A DNA stretch of 64,000 nucleotides from Nocardioides perillae (lineage in GTDB: Bacteria > Actinomycetota > Actinomycetes > Propionibacteriales > Nocardioidaceae): NCBI RefSeq assembly GCF_013409425.1, contig NZ_JACCAC010000001.1:2976001-3040000 (forward strand), given 5' to 3'. Shown here piece after piece: positions 42,301-52,065 of this stretch. Position numbers and translations under genes: made by a program. Under the pieces are notes generated by a model that saw only the letters and a program-made list of their open reading frames with translations, was not told the origin of the DNA and searched no databases. How positions within the stretch are numbered: position 1 is the stretch's first letter; every line of letters starts with the position of its first letter.

Positions 42301-43105
42301 CGGTGGGCTGGGCGGAGAGTTGGGTGGAGGGCTCGGCGTCTGCCGCGGCGTCCGTCGCTGGGTCCGTCGTAGGCGCCTCGGCGGCCTTCCGGCGCGACGC
42401 GCGCTTGCGGGGCGTCGCTGCCGGGGCTTGGAAGAGCGGCACCGGCGCACCGGGCAGGGGCTGGTCGACGCTGCCGTCGGCGGCGGGCTCGAGCACGGGC
42501 TCGGCGGCCGGCGCCTCGAGGGTCTCGGACGCGGCGGCCGCCTTGGTGGTGGTCCTGCGCTTGGCGGCCTTCTTCGCGGGCGCCCGCTCGGCCGCAGGCG
42601 CCTCCTCGGGTGCCGGCGCAGCGGTGTCACCCGCGGCAGCGTCGTCTGCGGCCGTCGTGGCCGACTCCTCCGCCCCTGACGCCTTCGCCGCCGACTTCCT
42701 CGGGGTCGACTTCTTCGCGGTCGACTTCTTCGCCGTCGTCCGCTTCGCAGCCGCCGCCGGCTCTGTTGGCGTCTCCTTCGGGGCCGCCGCCTCGGGAGCC
42801 GACTCCCCCGCGGTCGTCGCCTGCGCCGTCGCCTTCGTCGCGGCGGTCCTCTTCGTGGCCGTCCGCTTCGCCGCCGCCTTCTTCGCCGGGGCGGCACCGC
42901 CCTGGTCGGCCGCGTCGCTCGTTGACCCGTCGGCGGTGGCGTCTGCGGTGGCGTCTGCCGTGGCATCGGCCGTGGCGGCGGCCTTCTTGGTGCTGCGCTT
43001 GCGGGTGGCCTTGGTGGCCGGGGCCGGCGCGGAGACGTCGGCGGGGGACGTGTCGGCCCCCGCTGCGCTGCTGCTGTCGTCTGCCGGGGTCGTCTCGTCG
43101 AGCAA
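39350..43105 (-). CDS. rne: Ribonuclease E/G
   Basis: RNase E/G family endoribonuclease, about 1251 residues with a central catalytic core and long low-complexity arms, as in actinobacterial RNase E. Residues 1-500 are Ala/Lys/Asp/Glu-rich; an S1 domain starts near 540; the catalytic aspartates sit in [13 protein letters not shown] (about 824) and IVVDFIDM; the zinc-link cysteines are CEHCQGRG near 930. The C-terminal arm is rich in Arg/Gly, then Glu/Pro and APDQ repeats. I prefer the TTG at 43105 ([10 protein letters not shown]) because GAGGAG lies 7 bases upstream; the frame stays open to 43393. It processes rRNA and mRNA and scaffolds a degradosome. Confidence 0.9.
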   Translation of the reverse strand: MLDETTPADDSSSAAGADTSPADVSAPAPATKATRKRSTKKAAATADATADATADATADGSTSDAADQGGAAPAKKAAAKRTATKRTAATKATAQATTAGESAPEAAAPKETPTEPAAAAKRTTAKKSTAKKSTPRKSAAKASGAEESATTAADDAAAGDTAAPAPEEAPAAERAPAKKAAKRRTTTKAAAASETLEAPAAEPVLEPAADGSVDQPLPGAPVPLFQAPAATPRKRASRRKAAEAPTTDPATDAAADAEPSTQLSAQPTAQPTAEATAEAGSEPAPARRTRSRSAAARRAVPVEEPPADAAEESDDQAVEEAVEEEGALADAAADQAADPVAADAPEDADDEDASEDSDDSDDSDDSDDTDEQGTGGPRRRRRRGGRRRRRGGGGGSQDSADPESTPRADEGDSQDAETAETAGADTAADTAAGDDAEAAEGAEEGSGSGSSRRRRRRRRSGDDAGEGGDGADDATTTTRTRKPRAAEDQITALSGSTRLEAKKQRRREGREAGRRRAPIVSEAEFLARREAVERVMVIRQREDLTQIAVLEDKVLVEHYVARESQTSLIGNVYLGRVQNVLPSMEAAFVDIGKGRNAVLYAGEVNWSALGHKDGQPRKIESVLTSGQSVLVQVTKDPAGHKGARLTSQVSLAGRFLVYVPDGTNSGISRKLPDTERARLKALLKEVVPDGAGVIVRTAAEGASEEELTRDVERLKARWEDIEAKSKGQGPKLLYGEPDLTLKVVRDLFTEDFSKLVIEGDDAWETVQQYVAHVAPDLEPRLERYSGEGVDSFAAFRIDEQIAKGLDRKVWLPSGGSLVIDRTEAMTVVDVNTGKFTGSGGNLEETVTRNNLEAAEEIVRQLRLRDIGGIIVVDFIDMVLESNRDLVLRRLVECLGRDRTRHQVAEVTSLGLVQMTRKRIGTGLLEAFTETCEHCQGRGLLLHDVPVEPRREDDGGRRGGRKRGGKGRDDDGAGGAGGGGGDRSGDQGGERGGDRAAEQAGDGEPGGRSRGGRGGRGRGGSGRGDGDAAAVTAPVVPSPAAVAAMARHEAPTADAPAEPTEATEASAAEPTGQPTEAPAAVSPEVPAEPEVRAEPEVRAEPEVTEEPEAPAEPEAPRVVARTRRRAASRPGGVTTPAAPVAISVPSPEQAPDQAPDQAPDQAPDQAPDQAPDQAPDQAPEPAAQAAPAPEPAAPKVVTRTRRGASRPATTAGSATTLTGAAPAAPAGDESDSSDDQPPVDHVPVKKKGTRKR
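39580..39663. repeat. 12-bp tandem repeat, seven perfect copies, inside rne
   Basis: The unit GGTCCGGTGCCT is repeated seven times without a mismatch, encoding (APDQ)7 in the C-terminal arm of RNase E. Perfect identity suggests recent slippage. Confidence 0.95.
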
Positions 43106-43408
43106 GGAGTGCTCCTCGGCCGCCGCGGGGAGCGACGGCGGGTCGGGCCGCCGGCCGGGCCGGCGACGCAAAGCCTGCGTGTGGCGGCGACGACCTCCGC
43201 TCGGTCGCGTCGCCGTCGCTCCACCGGCACCTGCCGCGGTCAGCTGGGCCGCCCCGGTGCTGTCACCACCGAGCCGGACCGCGTCGCGGTCTGGTGCCGA
43301 CGTCGGTCGGGCGTGCCGGTCCAGGACCGACGAGGACGTCGTCGGGTCGGCGCCCGCAGCGCTGCCGCGGACCGACCGTGGCGAGTATCGCACACGGCGG
43401 CCCTACGA
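43106..43408 (-). promoter_or_regulatory. Long 5' region of rne
   Basis: About 300 bases upstream of the chosen rne start with no other gene. A -10-like GATACT lies at 43389-43384 on the minus strand, which would give a leader of about 270 bases. Long rne leaders mediate autoregulation by self-cleavage in other bacteria; here this is inference. The region is open in the rne frame but encodes an Arg/Ser/Ala-rich stretch with no recognisable domain. Confidence 0.4.
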
Positions 43409-43427
43409 CCCTTCACGACGCGAAGGG
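43409..43427 (-). terminator. Hairpin over the DUF2344 stop
   Basis: CCCTTC and GAAGGG arms with a 7-base loop span the stop codon of the DUF2344 gene. Weak terminator candidate. Confidence 0.4.
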
Positions 43428-44126
43428 GTCGCCGACCTCACCGTCGACCAGCGGACCCTGCGCGAGCCGCGTCACCAGCACCGCGGCGCCGAGGTCGACG
43501 CCCCCGGCGCGGCCGACGCCGCGCAGCACGTCGTCGGGTCGCACGGCGGGCTCGCTGTGGCGCACCACGACCTCGAGGGCCGACCCTGCGCGCTCGTGCC
43601 GGGGCGCCACCACCTCGAGCCGCACGACGGCGGCGCGGCAGTCGAAGGTGCGCAGCCCCTTCTTCGTCATCCGCTCGACCTCGATCGCGTCGGCCGCGAG
43701 GAAGGCGGCGACGCCGGCGGCGGTGTCCGCGGCCGGCGCACCGACCTCGACGACCCAGTGGCTCGCCTCGAGCCGGTCGGCCAGGGAACCGCCCGGCGAC
43801 TCCACGACCGCGAGCACGTCGAGCCCGTCGGGCAGCGAGGCGGCGAGCGCGTCCGCGACCGCTGCGGGGTCGAGGACCTGGGCGAGCCCCACCTCGACGT
43901 ACTCCGCCTCGCTCGCGGCCCCGGTGGGCGAGGCGCCGGCGTAGGAGATGCGGGGGTGGGGGTTGAAGCCCGAGGAGTAGGCCATCGGCAGCCGCGCGCG
44001 CACCACGGCCCGCTCGAAGGCCCGGCTGAAGTCGCGGTGGCTGGTGAAGCGCAGCCGCCCGCGCTTGGCGTAGCGGATGCGCAGCTTCTGCACCGGCGGC
44101 GCCTGCTGCGGAGGTTGCTGCTTCAC
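43413..44126 (-). CDS. TIGR03936/DUF2344 radical-SAM-associated protein
   Basis: 237 residues, the standalone DUF2344 domain (KLRIRYAKRGRLRFTSHRDFSRAF, then GFNPHPRISYAGASPTG). In most actinobacteria it directly follows the B12-type radical SAM gene, and in other bacteria it is fused to it; the pair is thought to act on RNA or tRNA but has no firm function. Here the partner lies 3.5 kb away at 47606-49603. The GTG at 44126 has TAGCCT 6 bases upstream (44138-44133), so it has its own leaderless-type promoter inside the end of the previous gene. rne follows. Confidence 0.9.
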   Translation of the reverse strand: MKQQPPQQAPPVQKLRIRYAKRGRLRFTSHRDFSRAFERAVVRARLPMAYSSGFNPHPRISYAGASPTGAASEAEYVEVGLAQVLDPAAVADALAASLPDGLDVLAVVESPGGSLADRLEASHWVVEVGAPAADTAAGVAAFLAADAIEVERMTKKGLRTFDCRAAVVRLEVVAPRHERAGSALEVVVRHSEPAVRPDDVLRGVGRAGGVDLGAAVLVTRLAQGPLVDGEVGDPFAS

Positions 44127-44135
44127 CGGCCCAGG

Positions 44136-45314
44136 CTAGGCCAGCGCGGCCCGCATCGCGGGCGAGGGGTAGACGGTGCCGACCCGCTCGCCGTCCAGCC
44201 ACGCCGTCAGCCGCTCGGCCTCGACCGCGAGGGCCGCGCGGCCGGTCGGCGGCACGTCCTCGAGCAGGGACACCACGACCCGGCCCGCGTCGTCCTGCAC
44301 CCACACGCCGACGACCCGGCCGTTCCACCACGCAGTCGTGCCGGCGTTGCCGTTGCGGTCGAAGACCGCCGCAGCGTGAGGACCGAGGTAGGCGTCGCGC
44401 TCCTTCCAGCCCATGGTGGTCGGGTCGAGCACGGGGAGCAGCGCGGCCCACGGCGCGACGTCGGGCTCGACCGCCAGGTCGTCGGGCAGCAGCCAGGCCG
44501 CCCGCCCGTCCTCGAGGCGCACCTCGACGGCGTCGACGTCGCCCAGCGCGCGCGTCACCGCCGTCTTGGTCGAGCCGAGCCACCACTGCAGGTCGGCCGC
44601 GGTGCCCGGACCGTGCGAGCGCAGCCAGCGCCGCACCAGCTCGGCCCACCCCGCGCGCTCGTCCCACGGCGCGGGCTGCTCGCCGAGCCAGTCCTCGGCC
44701 AGGGCCCAGCGGTGGCGCGAGACCCGCCAGTGCCCGGCGTTCGTGCCACGCACCACCCGCGCCTCGAGCCCCAGCAGCGTGAGCAGGCGGGGCACGACCG
44801 GCTGGGTCCCGCCGTACGCCGTGCCCGGCGCGACCTCGATCCCCACGTCGAGGGCGGGCACGGCGGCACGCACCTCCGCCGCCTGGAGCTCGCCGCGCTC
44901 CGCGAGCAGCGCCACGACGGCGTCGCCGGCCTGCGCCACCCACTGCTCGCCGTCGGCCGCGAGCCCGCCGGCGACGACCTCGCGCGCCAGGCGGCCGCGC
45001 TGCTGGGTCGCGACCCGGGCCGAGGCGCTCCCCCACGAGGCCGGCAGCAGGTCGCGCGGGAAGACGAAGAGGGTGCGCCGCATGGCCAGCTGCTTGACCA
45101 GCGTGCGGTCGACCTCGAGCGCGGCGCGCACGTCGTCGCGTGCGAGGTCCGCGACGCGGGCCTGCAGCGAGAGCGCGACGGTCGCGGGCTCGGTGGCGTG
45201 CAGGACGGTGACCGCACGGGTGGCGGCGACTGCGTCCCCGACGCGCTCCGTCGGGGCGAGCGCGTGGCGTCGTGCCAGCCGGGCTCGTCGCTCGTGGTCG
45301 GTGACGGTGCGCAC
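44136..45314 (-). CDS. Winged-helix AlkZ-like (HTH_42) protein
   Basis: About 392 residues of the winged-helix family that includes the DNA glycosylases AlkZ and YcaQ. Visible family elements: RTLFVFPRDLLP, GTNAGHWRVSRHRWA, LQWWLGSTKTAVTRAL (winged helix), LLPVLDPTTMGWKERDAYLG and WWNGRVVGVW. The catalytic Gln-x-Gln of AlkZ is expected near residue 40, but the protein reads LHATEPATVALSLQARV there, so glycosylase activity is doubtful. I take the GTG at 45314, 7 bases after CAGGAT (45327-45322); an ATG at 45323 is the alternative. Divergent from the EEP gene. Confidence 0.85.
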   Translation of the reverse strand: MRTVTDHERRARLARRHALAPTERVGDAVAATRAVTVLHATEPATVALSLQARVADLARDDVRAALEVDRTLVKQLAMRRTLFVFPRDLLPASWGSASARVATQQRGRLAREVVAGGLAADGEQWVAQAGDAVVALLAERGELQAAEVRAAVPALDVGIEVAPGTAYGGTQPVVPRLLTLLGLEARVVRGTNAGHWRVSRHRWALAEDWLGEQPAPWDERAGWAELVRRWLRSHGPGTAADLQWWLGSTKTAVTRALGDVDAVEVRLEDGRAAWLLPDDLAVEPDVAPWAALLPVLDPTTMGWKERDAYLGPHAAAVFDRNGNAGTTAWWNGRVVGVWVQDDAGRVVVSLLEDVPPTGRAALAVEAERLTAWLDGERVGTVYPSPAMRAALA

Positions 45315-45355
45315 GCGCCTCATCCTGCCCGGTCGCCACCCTGCAGAATGGCCGG

Positions 45356-46357
45356 GTGAAGCAGCAGCAGGCCCTGACGGCGGCCGTGGTGGTCGGCCTG
45401 CTGGCCGTCGTGGCGACGCTGCTCGCGCTCACCGCGCAGCGCGGCTCGCAGACCGCGGGTCCGACCGCTCCCACCCCCACCGTCTCCCCTGCTCCGTCGG
45501 GCACGGCGCCCGCCCCGACCGCTCTGCCCGCGCCCACGGCCACGCCCAGCGGCCCGCCGACCGCGCCTCCCGGCTCGCCGTCGCCCGTCGCACCCGACCA
45601 GGTGTGCGCGACCGGGGCCGCGACCGGCCCGCGCCGCCTGCGCGTCCTGACCTTCAACATCCACGCCGGGCTCGGCGGTGGCCGGCTGCAGCTCGGCAGG
45701 GTCGCCGAGGAGATCGCCGCGACCGGCGCCGACGTGGTCTTCCTGCAGGAGGTCGACCGCTTCCGCGCCCGCTCGGGCCGCACCGACCAACCGGCCCTGC
45801 TGGCGCAGCGCCTGGGCATGGAGGTGGCCTTCGGCAGCAACGTGCGCCACCCCCGCGGCGGGCAGTACGGCACCGCGATCCTGTCGCGCTGGCCGATCGT
45901 CGACCAGCGCAACCTGGCGCTGCCCAACCGTCCCGGCCTGGAGCAGCGCGGGTTGCTCTTCGCCGCGATCGACGTCGAGGGCACCCCGCTCCACGCGTAC
46001 GGCACGCACCTGCAGCACACGCGGGGCCCGGCGCGCCTCGAGCAGATGCAGGCCGCCCTCCAGGTCATCGCCGCCGACCCGGTGCCGAAGGTCTTCGCGG
46101 GCGACTTCAACGCCGGGCCCGCCTCGGCCGCGCTGCAGGTGGCCCGCCGCTACCTCGCCGACCCGTGGCCGGTCGTCGGCGACGGGCCCGGGCTGACGGT
46201 GCCCCCACGCGCCCCCCGCCGCCGCATCGACTACGTCCTGCACGACTTCTGGTCGACCCCGGTCGCCGCCCGCACGGTGCGCTCACAGGTCTCCGACCAC
46301 ATCGCGGTGCAGGTCGACCTCGACCTGCGCACCCTGCCCACCTGCCTGGCGGGCTGA
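45356..46357 (+). CDS. Exported endonuclease/exonuclease/phosphatase-family protein
   Basis: 333 residues: one N-terminal hydrophobic helix (AAVVVGLLAVVATLLALTA), a 60-residue Pro/Thr/Ala/Ser linker, then an EEP domain with LTFNIHAGLGGG, FLQEVDR, YGTHLQHT, GDFNAGP, RIDYVL and SDHIAVQ, i.e. all the usual metal and catalytic residues. It is likely tethered outside the cell and hydrolyses phosphodiesters or lipid head groups. The GTG at 45356 has CAGAAT 6 bases upstream (45344-45349). It is followed after 5 bases by an MFS gene, forming a two-gene unit. Confidence 0.9.
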   Translation: MKQQQALTAAVVVGLLAVVATLLALTAQRGSQTAGPTAPTPTVSPAPSGTAPAPTALPAPTATPSGPPTAPPGSPSPVAPDQVCATGAATGPRRLRVLTFNIHAGLGGGRLQLGRVAEEIAATGADVVFLQEVDRFRARSGRTDQPALLAQRLGMEVAFGSNVRHPRGGQYGTAILSRWPIVDQRNLALPNRPGLEQRGLLFAAIDVEGTPLHAYGTHLQHTRGPARLEQMQAALQVIAADPVPKVFAGDFNAGPASAALQVARRYLADPWPVVGDGPGLTVPPRAPRRRIDYVLHDFWSTPVAARTVRSQVSDHIAVQVDLDLRTLPTCLAG

Positions 46358-46362
46358 GCACC

Positions 46363-47589
46363 GTGACCGGCACCGCGACGACGCGCACCCCTGCGCCGCT
46401 GCGCACGCGGTGGCTGGTGCTCGCCGGCATCGTCCTGCTCAGCGTCAACCTGCGGCCCGCTGCGGTCAGCGTGGGGCCGGTCCTCGAGGAGGTCCGCGCG
46501 GCGCTCGAGATGGGTGGTGCGGCCGCGGGCCTGCTGACCTCGCTGCCCGTGCTCGCCTTCGCCGGCTTCGGCGCGCTCGCCCCCGGGCTCGCGGCCCGGG
46601 TGGGCGTGCACCGCGTCACCCTGCTCTCCCTGCTCGCGGTGGTCGGCGGGCTGCTCGCGCGCGCCGCGGCCGGATCGGGGCCCACCTTCCTGCTGTGGTC
46701 GGCCGTCGCGCTCGCCGGGATGGCCACCGCCAACGTGCTGCTGCCCTCGCTGGTCAAGCTGCACTTCCCCGACCGCACCGGCCTGCTCACGTCGGTCTAC
46801 ACCACGGCGCTGGCGCTGGGGCTGACCGCGGCCCTGACGCTGACCGCGCCCCTGGAGTCCGTGGTCGGGTGGCGCCCTGCGCTGGCGACGTGGGCCGGGC
46901 TCGCGGCCGTGGCGGCGCTGCCGTGGGTGGCCCTCGCGACCCACGACCGCCGGCTCGACCGCCGGGCGCGGGCCGTGTCGGTTCGGTCGGTGCTCCGCAC
47001 CCGGCTCGGGGCGGCGATGGCACTGTTCTTCGGTCTGCAGTCGATGCAGGCGTACGCCGTCTTCGGCTGGTTCGCGACCCTCTGGCGCGACGCCGGCTCC
47101 TCCGCCGAGGCCGCCGGGGCGCTCGTCGGCCTGGTCGCCGGCGTGAGCATCCCGCTCTCCGCGCTCGTGCCGTCGCTCGCGGCGCGCCGGGAGAGCCAGG
47201 TGGGCATCCACCTCGCGCTGATGGCCTGCTACCCCGTCGGCTACCTCGGGCTGGTGCTCGGCCCGACCGAGCTGGCGTGGGTGTGGGCGGTCTTCGTCGG
47301 CACGGGGCTGTGCAGCTTCCCGCTCGCGCTGACGCTGGTCAACCTGCGCTCGCGCACCCCCGAGGGCACCGCGGCGCTCTCCGGCAGCACCCAGGCGGCG
47401 GGCTACCTGCTGGCCGCGGCCGGGCCCTTCGCGGTGGGCGTCGTGCACGACGCGACCGGCGGGTGGACCGTGCCGGTGCTCCTGCTGCTCGTGCTCACGC
47501 TGCCGCAGGCGCTGGTCGGGATCTACTGCGCCCGCCCCGGCGCGGTCGAGGACCAGCTGGCCGACCGCACCCGCGGCCGGCGCGGCTGA
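46363..47589 (+). CDS. MFS transporter, CynX/NimT type
   Basis: 408 residues, about 12 membrane segments, of the cyanate/nitroimidazole-type MFS subfamily: LSVNLRPAAVSVGPVLEEV near the N-terminus, FGLQSMQAYAVFGWFATLWRDAG at the start of the second half, and LNLRSRTPEGTAALSGSTQAAGYLL are hallmarks. The substrate is unknown. The GTG at 46363 begins 5 bases after the EEP stop; upstream open frame is a shadow through the EEP gene. It converges on the radical SAM gene with 16 bases between. Confidence 0.9.
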   Translation: MTGTATTRTPAPLRTRWLVLAGIVLLSVNLRPAAVSVGPVLEEVRAALEMGGAAAGLLTSLPVLAFAGFGALAPGLAARVGVHRVTLLSLLAVVGGLLARAAAGSGPTFLLWSAVALAGMATANVLLPSLVKLHFPDRTGLLTSVYTTALALGLTAALTLTAPLESVVGWRPALATWAGLAAVAALPWVALATHDRRLDRRARAVSVRSVLRTRLGAAMALFFGLQSMQAYAVFGWFATLWRDAGSSAEAAGALVGLVAGVSIPLSALVPSLAARRESQVGIHLALMACYPVGYLGLVLGPTELAWVWAVFVGTGLCSFPLALTLVNLRSRTPEGTAALSGSTQAAGYLLAAAGPFAVGVVHDATGGWTVPVLLLLVLTLPQALVGIYCARPGAVEDQLADRTRGRRG

Positions 47590-47605
47590 GCCCGGGCGGC
47601 GGCCC

Positions 47606-49603
<1,998 letters not shown>

Positions 49604-49721
49604 GGGTGGACCTCGCAGGTTCCTCACGGGGGCAGGGCGCTCCCAGGGTACGGCGTGGGGCGGCGCCGGCCGAACCGCGCGCCACCCCCGACGGGGCGGC
49701 GCGGCCTGCGCACGCCGCCCG

Positions 49722-49727
49722 TAGGTT
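49722..49727 (+). promoter_or_regulatory. -10 of the antiporter gene
   Basis: TAGGTT, 6 bases before the ATG at 49734, implying a leaderless transcript. The 130-base divergent gap to the radical SAM gene shows no other clear element. Confidence 0.55.
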
Positions 49728-49733
49728 GACCGC

Positions 49734-50858
49734 ATGAGCGCGACCACCACCGGCCGGCTGCACTGGACCGTCGTGGCGCCCCCCGTGGCGGCGGTCGTCC
49801 TCGCCCTCACGTGGGGCCGCTCCCCCGGGGGTGCGCTGCAGACGGTGGTCTACGTCGTGGCGGGGGCGCTCCTCGTCGGTGCCGTGCTCGCGGCGGTGCA
49901 CCACGCCGAGGTGGTCGCCCACCGGGTCGGGGAGCCCTTCGGCTCGCTCGTGCTGGCGGTCGCCGTCACGGTCATCGAGGTGGGGCTGATCGTCACCCTG
50001 ATGCTCGACGGCGGGAAGGGCGTCGACACCCTCGCCCGCGACACCGTCTTCGCGGCGGTGATGATCAGCCTCAACGGCATCGTCGGCCTCGCGCTGCTGG
50101 TCTCGGCGCTGCGCCACCACCTCGCGGAGTTCAACCCCGAGGGCGCCGGCGCGGCGCTCGCCACCGTCCTCGCCCTGGCGGGCCTCACCCTGGTGCTGCC
50201 GGGCTTCACCACGAGCGCCTCGGGGCTGGAGTTCTCCGGGCCGCAGCTGGCCTTCGCGGCGGTGGTCTCCGTCGTGCTCTACGGGCTCTTCGTCTTCACC
50301 CAGACCGTGCGCCACCGCGACTTCTTCCTGCCGGGCGAGGTGCCGCGCGGCGCGCTGGACCGGCCCGACGACGACGCGGACGGCCACGCCGACCCCCCGA
50401 CGGGCCGCGAGACCGCGGTCAGCCTCGCCCTGCTGCTGGTGGCCCTGGTCTCGGTCGTGGGCCTGGCGAAGGTCGAGTCGCCCGCGATCGAGGCCGCCGT
50501 CTCCGCCCTCGGGTTCCCCTACGGCTTCGTCGGCGTGGTCATCGCGCTGCTGGTGCTGGCGCCCGAGACCATCGCCGCCACCCGGGCCGCCGCCCGCCGG
50601 CGCGTGCAGATCGCGCTGAACCTCGGCTTCGGCTCCGCGATGGCCTCGATCGGCCTCACGATCCCCGTCATCGCCGTCGCCTCGGTGTGGCTCGACGGGC
50701 CGCTCTCGCTCGGGCTCGAGCCGGTGCAGCTGGTGCTGCTCGCCGTGACCGCGGTCGTCGCCACCCTGACCGTCGTGCCGGGGCGGGCCAAGCCGCTGCA
50801 GGGCGGCGTGCACCTGGTGCTGCTGGCCGCCTTCGTCTTCCTCGCGATCAACCCCTGA
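49734..50858 (+). CDS. Ca2+/Na+(K+):H+ antiporter, ChaA/CaCA family
   Basis: 374 residues, about 11 membrane segments in two inverted halves. The two alpha-repeats of the cation/Ca2+ exchanger family are visible: GEPFGSLVLAVAVTVIEVGLI with its conserved Glu and LLVLAPETIAATRAAARRRVQ with the second Glu. ChaA-type proteins exchange Ca2+, Na+ or K+ for protons at alkaline pH. An acidic His/Asp-rich loop (DRPDDDADGHADPP) joins the halves. ATG at 49734. Convergent with rodA, 10 bases apart. Confidence 0.92.
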   Translation: MSATTTGRLHWTVVAPPVAAVVLALTWGRSPGGALQTVVYVVAGALLVGAVLAAVHHAEVVAHRVGEPFGSLVLAVAVTVIEVGLIVTLMLDGGKGVDTLARDTVFAAVMISLNGIVGLALLVSALRHHLAEFNPEGAGAALATVLALAGLTLVLPGFTTSASGLEFSGPQLAFAAVVSVVLYGLFVFTQTVRHRDFFLPGEVPRGALDRPDDDADGHADPPTGRETAVSLALLLVALVSVVGLAKVESPAIEAAVSALGFPYGFVGVVIALLVLAPETIAATRAAARRRVQIALNLGFGSAMASIGLTIPVIAVASVWLDGPLSLGLEPVQLVLLAVTAVVATLTVVPGRAKPLQGGVHLVLLAAFVFLAINP

Positions 50859-50868
50859 CGGGGTCTGC

Positions 50869-52065
50869 TCACCCCCGCAGCAGGGCGGGCGCGGCGGTGT
50901 AGCGCGTCGGCAGCGGCGCCGCCGAGCGCAGGTGGACGTTCTGCAGCAGGCCGACCGCCAGCATCCCGGCGAACATCGAGGACCCGCCGTAGGACACGAA
51001 CGGCAGCGGCACGCCGGTGACCGGCATGATGCCCAGGCACATCCCGACGTTCTGGAAGGTCTGGAAGCCGAACCAGCAGGCGATGCCGGCGGCGGCCACC
51101 CGGCCGAAGACGTCGTCGGCGTGCAGCGCGATCGCGAGCGCACGCCAGACCACCACGCCGAGCAGGCCGACCAGGAGCCCCGCGCCGAGCAGGCCGAGCT
51201 CCTCGCCCGCGACGGTGAAGACGAAGTCGGTGTGCTGCTCGGGCACGAAGCCCGAGCGGGTCTGCGAGCCGTCGAAGAGGCCCTGGCCGAGCAGACCGCC
51301 GTTGCCGACCGCGATGCGCGCCTGCTCGACGTTGTAGCCCGCCCCGCGCGGGTCGAGCTCGGGGTCGGTGAAGGCGAGGAAGCGGTCGACCTGGTAGTCC
51401 TCGAGCAGGCCGAGCGCGACCGCGGTCAGCGCGACCGCGACGCCCGACGCGGCGAGGCCGACCAGCCAGCCGCGCGGTGCGCCGGAGACCGCGAGCACGC
51501 CGAAGACCGTCGCGGTGAGCACCAGCATGGTGCCGAGGTCGGGCTGGGCCAGGATCAACCCGGCCGGCACGGCCGCGATGAGCAGCATGCCGACCACCTC
51601 GACGGTGCCGACGGGGCGGTGCCGGTGGGCCTGGGCCCGCTCGGCGAGCAGCAGCGCCGCGCCGATGACGACCGCCAGCTTGGCGAACTCCGCCGGCTGG
51701 ATCGACATGCCGCCCACCTGCACCCACGAGCGCGAGCCGTTGATGGTCTGCCCCACCACCAGCACCAGCCCCAGCCCGACGAGGCTGGCGAGGTAGGCGA
51801 GCGGCGCGAGGATGCGCACCCACCGGTGGTCGGTGGCCGTCACGACGACGAGGAGCACCACCCCGATCGCGACGTTGACGAGGCTCTTGCGGAGGTACGC
51901 CGTGCTGTCGCCGCCGGTCAGCGAGTCACGCGTGCTGGTGGCCGACCACACGAGCAGGGTGCCGACCACGCACAGCGCCAGGACGGCACCGAGGAGCACC
52001 CAGTCGACGCCCTGCGCGCGAGAGGCCCGCAGGGCCGGGCGCGCCGACGCGCCGCCGCGGCTCAC
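50869..52065 (-). CDS. rodA: Peptidoglycan glycosyltransferase RodA
   Basis: 398 residues of the SEDS family with about ten membrane segments. Signatures: GSRSWVQVGGMSIQPAEFAKL with the conserved Trp and Glu, and PVTGVPLPFVSYGGSSMFAGM near the end. It polymerises lipid II glycan strands during elongation together with the class B PBP encoded just upstream. The GTG at 52065 overlaps the mrdA stop (GTGA). Last gene of mreB-mreC-mreD-mrdA-rodA; the context separates it from FtsW. Confidence 0.95.
   Translation of the reverse strand: MSRGGASARPALRASRAQGVDWVLLGAVLALCVVGTLLVWSATSTRDSLTGGDSTAYLRKSLVNVAIGVVLLVVVTATDHRWVRILAPLAYLASLVGLGLVLVVGQTINGSRSWVQVGGMSIQPAEFAKLAVVIGAALLLAERAQAHRHRPVGTVEVVGMLLIAAVPAGLILAQPDLGTMLVLTATVFGVLAVSGAPRGWLVGLAASGVAVALTAVALGLLEDYQVDRFLAFTDPELDPRGAGYNVEQARIAVGNGGLLGQGLFDGSQTRSGFVPEQHTDFVFTVAGEELGLLGAGLLVGLLGVVVWRALAIALHADDVFGRVAAAGIACWFGFQTFQNVGMCLGIMPVTGVPLPFVSYGGSSMFAGMLAVGLLQNVHLRSAAPLPTRYTAAPALLRG

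Noticed and set aside
38858-42679. Very long open frame on the plus strand opposite rne
   Set aside because: It lies antisense to a clear RNase E gene and reads as low-complexity Arg/Ala/Gly/Leu. Long shadow frames are expected at this GC content.
43106-43393. Upstream start for rne at 43393
   Set aside because: The extra 96 codons have no homology or ribosome site, and a -10-like sequence lies inside them; the TTG at 43105 has GAGGAG at good spacing.
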